Translations under genes and position numbers: made by a program
Notes under the pieces: model-generated
Database searches by the model: none
What the model was told of the DNA's origin: nothing
Seen by the model: the letters and a program-made list of their open reading frames with translations, nothing else
Shown: positions 27,960-31,332 of the stretch, one piece after another
Layout: each line of letters opens with the position of its first letter
Numbering within the stretch: position 1 is the first letter of the stretch
Virus record (IMG/VR): IMGVR_UViG_3300048014_000432
Location: 1 to 31,332 of that record
DNA: 31,332 bases
Source: a virus
Strand: one strand, 5' to 3'

Positions 27960-29644
27960 CAGAATACCAAAAGTCCGCGTTCCTCATAAACGGAACCGCC
28001 TTGTGCAGTTTGCAACCGGCCTACCGCCATTATAGCGGCGACAATCGCATCGATGCGTTCAGTGGATTTTTCCTTGTCGGGCTTTTCGTTGCCTGCCGGG
28101 TCACGGCGCACCGAAACATTGGAGGCGCACCAGGCGGCGACGGGATTGCCGCCATGCTGTAAGGTGCGACTGATCAGCAGGCGCATGAATTCGGCTGCCG
28201 CTGGCCCCATGCTGATAAATCCCTGACCGAATTCAACCATGGTAATTCCCTCGTCCTGAAGATTGCGCACTAGTTCACCGGCGAAGGTACGGTCGTAGGC
28301 GATTTCCAGAATGTTGAAGCGGGTCGAGAGTTCGAGAATTTCGGCCTCAAGGAACTTGAAATCCGTCGTGTTGCCTTCGGTAGCGATCAGGTGGCCGTGA
28401 TCGCGCCAGTTCGTGTAAGGTGCACGGTCGCGCCGCACGCGCCGCAGAATGTCCTCCTGCGGGCACCAGTGGCGCCAGATTATTTTTACTTTTTCATCCG
28501 GCAATTCCGGAGGAAATACCAGGGCCAGAGACGACAAATCGTTGACGCGGGCTAAATCGAGGCCGCCATAGCAAGGCCTGCCGATGAGCTCGTCCTCATT
28601 GAACGTTTCGGCGCCATCATCCCATACGCCCATGTCGATCCAGCGCGTGGCCTGTTCCGTCCACTCATTGAGGCGCAGCCGCCTTATGGCATTCTGCTGT
28701 GCGGGCATTTCACGCGCTTCATCGACCTGGCGTTTTAAATCCTCTTCTTTGACGGTGACACCAAGGCTGGGATTCGCTTTCCGCCAGACTTTCGGGTTCG
28801 CCCAATCATCTCCCGCATCGATGGTGGCGATATAAGCGAACCAGCTGTCGGACGCTTCGACCGGGACGGAGCCTTCCAGCACCTTGATCGAAAATTCATG
28901 ATGTTGGCGGCATATTGAAAGGCGATTATAGCCTGCCGTCGTGATTTCAAAGATAAGTGGCTGGCGCCGCGAGCCGGTCGCCGTATTGAGCTTCTGAATA
29001 ATTTCAGCGTTGGGATGCTCATGCACTTCATCCACCGCCGCGAAATGCACGTTGAGGCCGTCCATCTTCGTGGCATCGGCAGATAAGGGCCGGAACCATG
29101 ATGATGTCGCCATCACCGCGAGGTTATTGACGGTACGCGTTATCCTTGCGCGCAACGCGGGGCTGGCATCGACCATCCGCTCGGCTTCGCCAAAAACGAT
29201 GCGCGCCTGGTCGCGTGTCGTCGCCGCGGCATAGACATGCGATCCAAGTTCGCCGTCCGCCACCAGCGCATAGAGCGCGGTACCGGCAAGCAGCACTGAT
29301 TTACCGTTTTTACGCGCTACCTCAACGTAAGAAGTGCGAAAGCGGCGCAATCCATCCGCACGCTTCCATCCGTAGAGTGAGCCTACAATAAAGCATTGCC
29401 ATGGCTGCAACTCAAACGGCTGATTTGCCCATTCGCCTGTCGAGTGGCGCAGGTGGCTGAAAAAAGCAATTGCATGAAGTGCGGCAGCCTCATCCCATAC
29501 CAAGCCACGGTCTTTGCCGCCTGTCAGATCGCTTAAATGTCGTTTACAGGCGAGCTTTACCAGTTTCCCGGCGACGATTTTTCCGCTGACGACGGCGCGC
29601 GCGTAAGCCTTGACCGGACAGGCAGGCTTACGTTTCTTTGCCAC
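27959..29644 (-). CDS. Terminase large subunit
   Basis: A 561-residue packaging motor starting at GTG 29644 (MAKKRKPACPVKAYARAVVS). The ATPase Walker A variant is EVARKNGKSVLLAG (109-116 core). Walker B is NVHFAAVDEVHEHPN with D205-E206. The nuclease domain has YGGLDLARVNDLSSLALVF, where D363 and D369 are likely metal ligands, and later AYDRTFAGELVRNLQDEGI. The protein cuts the concatemer and pumps DNA through the portal. The gene overlaps the small subunit by 17 nt, and its stop overlaps the portal start. Its ribosome site is GGAG 10 nt before the GTG. Confidence 0.96.
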   Translation of the reverse strand: MAKKRKPACPVKAYARAVVSGKIVAGKLVKLACKRHLSDLTGGKDRGLVWDEAAALHAIAFFSHLRHSTGEWANQPFELQPWQCFIVGSLYGWKRADGLRRFRTSYVEVARKNGKSVLLAGTALYALVADGELGSHVYAAATTRDQARIVFGEAERMVDASPALRARITRTVNNLAVMATSSWFRPLSADATKMDGLNVHFAAVDEVHEHPNAEIIQKLNTATGSRRQPLIFEITTAGYNRLSICRQHHEFSIKVLEGSVPVEASDSWFAYIATIDAGDDWANPKVWRKANPSLGVTVKEEDLKRQVDEAREMPAQQNAIRRLRLNEWTEQATRWIDMGVWDDGAETFNEDELIGRPCYGGLDLARVNDLSSLALVFPPELPDEKVKIIWRHWCPQEDILRRVRRDRAPYTNWRDHGHLIATEGNTTDFKFLEAEILELSTRFNILEIAYDRTFAGELVRNLQDEGITMVEFGQGFISMGPAAAEFMRLLISRTLQHGGNPVAAWCASNVSVRRDPAGNEKPDKEKSTERIDAIVAAIMAVGRLQTAQGGSVYEERGLLVF

Positions 29645-30101
29645 GATTGAGATACTCCTCGAACGGGTCGACAGCGTCGGATGGCATCTCCATACGAATG
29701 CGGGAACGCGATGACGGTGTCAGGCCGAACTCGCTTTCGATCTGCGCCATCTGCAGCAGGCATTTGTTCGCCACCGCCAGAAACGGGTTCTGAATGACGT
29801 TGTCGGCGGTGGTCTTGACCACGGGGCCGCGCTTTTTAATTTCGGCTTCGGCATCGACCCAGCGGCACCACACCACTGCGAAGCGGGCGATAGCGTTGGC
29901 GTCAAGCTCGGTCATTATGCCGTGGCGGGCCAGCATCTCGGCCACCTGCGTGAACTTGGCCTTGGCCCGTTCATCGAGATGATCCGGAGGCTCCGGCGCA
30001 ACCAAAGGAGGCATCGGTTCATTTTCGTTTAGACGATGTGGCCGCGCGGTTCCTTTTACTATTTTTAGGTGCGTTGGAAGTGGCGGGCGTCCTGCTGTCA
30101 T
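29628..30101 (-). CDS. Terminase small subunit (P27 family)
   Basis: A 157-residue protein starting at ATG 30101 with the P27-family signature MTAGRPPLPTHLKIVKGTAR, then PHRLNENEP. The central helices PPDHLDERAKAKFTQVAEML, MTELDANAIARFAVVWCRWV and the NPFLAVANKCLLQMAQIESE stretch are characteristic. It recognises the packaging site and regulates the large subunit. The gene overlaps the methyltransferase by 83 nt in another frame, an unusually long overlap. The C-terminus RMEMPSDAVDPFEEYLNRG is acidic and may dock the large subunit. Confidence 0.93.
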   Translation of the reverse strand: MTAGRPPLPTHLKIVKGTARPHRLNENEPMPPLVAPEPPDHLDERAKAKFTQVAEMLARHGIMTELDANAIARFAVVWCRWVDAEAEIKKRGPVVKTTADNVIQNPFLAVANKCLLQMAQIESEFGLTPSSRSRIRMEMPSDAVDPFEEYLNRGKET

Positions 30102-31332
30102 GATGGATAACCGTTTTTGATGATGGTGGCGCTATGGAGGCGTCTTCGTTGCGCACGGCAATCTTGCCGGTAAACTCTTCCCAGCGCCTGACGATCACGT
30201 CGCAGTATTTAGGATCGAGCTCAATCAGCCGTGCCTGCCGCCCAAGTTTCTCGCAGGCAATCAGCGTGGTGCCGGAGCCGCCGAAGCTATCGAGCACGAT
30301 GTCGCGGCTCTTGCTGTTGTTAATGATAGCGCGTTCCACCAGCTCGACCGGCTTCATGGTCGGATGCAATTCGTTCTTTTGCGGCTTTTTGACAAACCAC
30401 ACGTCGCCCTGGTCACGCGCGCCGCACCAGAAGTGATCGGCGCCTTGCTTCCAGCCGTAGAGGATGGGTTCGTACTGGCGCTGGTAGTCGGCGCGGCCAA
30501 GCGTGAACGTATTCTTCGCCCATATGACAAAGGTCGACCATTTGCCGCCCGCCGCGATGAATGCTTTCTGCAGCGTGTGCAGCTCGCTGGACGACATGCA
30601 GATATAGACCGCGCCCTTGCAGACGGTCAGAATGTTGACGCAGGCGTCGTAGAGAAACGTCTCGAAGCCTTCGCCCAGATTATCATTCAGGATCGCACGG
30701 TTCTTGCCGCGCATCTTATCCTTGGCCGTGTTGGCATAATTTACATTGTAAGGCGGATCGGTGAACGCCATGTCGGCCAGCGCGCCGTCCAGTACCTTTT
30801 CTACGTTTGCAAGTACGGTGCTGTCACCGCAGAGCAGTCGGTGGTTATCGAGAATATACATATCGCCGGGCTTTGTGACTGGCTCGATTGGAGCCTCCGG
30901 CACCGCATCTTCGTCGGTGAGGCCTTCCGATTCGTCATCTTCCATCAGGCTTTTCAGTTCGTCACCGTCAAAGCCGGTCAGACCGAGATCATAGCCGAAA
31001 TCCTGCAAATCTTTTAATTCAAGCGATAGCAGTTCATTATCCCATTCAGCCCATGCCACCGAACGGTTGGCAAGCAGGCGGAATGCCTTGACTTGCGCCT
31101 CCGTCAAATCGTCGGCCACCGTGACGGGAACTTCTGTTATGCCGAGTTGTTGCGCGGCTTTAAGGCGCAAATGGCCGTCGACGATTGTGCCATCGGAACG
31201 GGCGATAATCGGAATGCGGAAACCGAATTCCTTGATCGCCGCGACCATCTTGTCGATGACTTCATCATTTTTGCGGGGATTTCGCGCATAGGGAATAAGC
31301 CGTGTAACCGGCCAGTTTTCAACGATCAGCAC
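30019..31332 (-). CDS. ParB-domain N6-adenine/N4-cytosine DNA methyltransferase (possibly 5'-truncated by window edge)
   Basis: 437 residues from a GTG at the very edge of the window, so the true start may lie outside. Residues 1-~75 are a ParB/Srx-like domain with IPYARNPRKNDEVIDKMVAA and the IVDGHLRLKAAQQLG motif. An acidic linker follows. The methyltransferase then has the catalytic TDPPYNVNYA (DPPY 192-195) and, after the target recognition region, LDSFGGSGTTLIACE with the SAM-binding FGGSG (350-354). DPPY before FxGxG is the beta-class order. The C-terminal tail is Ser/Lys/Arg-rich. ParB-methyltransferase fusions next to terminases are frequent in alphaproteobacterial phages. They are presumed to methylate phage DNA and so avoid restriction; the target site is not known. 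Confidence 0.92.
   Translation of the reverse strand: MLIVENWPVTRLIPYARNPRKNDEVIDKMVAAIKEFGFRIPIIARSDGTIVDGHLRLKAAQQLGITEVPVTVADDLTEAQVKAFRLLANRSVAWAEWDNELLSLELKDLQDFGYDLGLTGFDGDELKSLMEDDESEGLTDEDAVPEAPIEPVTKPGDMYILDNHRLLCGDSTVLANVEKVLDGALADMAFTDPPYNVNYANTAKDKMRGKNRAILNDNLGEGFETFLYDACVNILTVCKGAVYICMSSSELHTLQKAFIAAGGKWSTFVIWAKNTFTLGRADYQRQYEPILYGWKQGADHFWCGARDQGDVWFVKKPQKNELHPTMKPVELVERAIINNSKSRDIVLDSFGGSGTTLIACEKLGRQARLIELDPKYCDVIVRRWEEFTGKIAVRNEDASIAPPSSKTVIHHDSRTPATSNAPKNSKRNRAATSSKRK

Noticed and set aside
1-31332. Integrase, repressor, attachment site or origin
   Set aside because: None was found on either strand, so whether this is a prophage or a free phage cannot be decided from this window.

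Overview
This window is most of the structural and packaging region of a siphovirus-type phage, either a prophage or a free tailed phage. Almost everything is transcribed on the minus strand, so gene order runs from high to low coordinates. The order is HK97-like: ParB-methyltransferase, small and large terminase, portal, S78-type prohead protease/scaffold, major capsid, connectors, tail tube, then a tail with a GTA-like tip. The tip set (DUF2460 distal tail protein, cysteine-containing BR0599-type hub, NlpC/P60 peptidase, large tip protein) is typical of alphaproteobacterial phages and gene transfer agents, so the host is probably an alphaproteobacterium. No integrase, repressor or att site is visible. 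These are inferences from protein motifs; no database search was possible.

Layout, in transcription order. 31332-26616: DNA methyltransferase, TerS, TerL, portal. 26597-22277: prohead protease with a probable nested scaffold, major capsid, a possible decoration protein and connector genes. 22287-20978: tail completion protein and tail tube. 20978-19066: lambda R-like endolysin, a holin-like membrane protein, a tRNA-like gene and a small protein, ending at a strong minus-strand terminator at 19009-19050. 18921-13919: a cargo block in mixed orientation. It holds a DUF488 protein with a coupled partner, a DUF3489 protein, a C5-cytosine methyltransferase, a CrcB/Fluc fluoride channel under a fluoride riboswitch, and a two-gene plus-strand operon ending in a DUF6900-like protein. 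13719-1: the tail resumes with a tail-assembly chaperone that carries a -1 frameshift signal, then the tape measure, a lectin-like tail protein, a plus-strand BrnT/BrnA toxin-antitoxin pair, the four-gene tip module, two more lectin-like proteins, two short repeat proteins and a coiled-coil/membrane protein.

The most unusual features are these. A 136-residue Hint (intein-like) domain sits in the glycine-rich loop of the tail-tip protein, with Cys1, TxxH and a C-terminal His-Asn, but glycine at the +1 position. A fluoride riboswitch and fluoride exporter are carried inside the structural region of a phage. A similar two-hairpin element lies in the leaders of both the capsid gene and the tail-tube gene. 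The chaperone frameshift signal is complete, with a heptamer, a 5-nt spacer and a GC hairpin. The tRNA-like gene has an 8-nt anticodon loop and encodes its CCA. A family of 17-19-residue repeats is shared by three tail-associated proteins. Packaging, capsid and tail genes are tightly coupled by TGATG and ATGA overlaps. The BrnTA and CrcB units have their own control elements.
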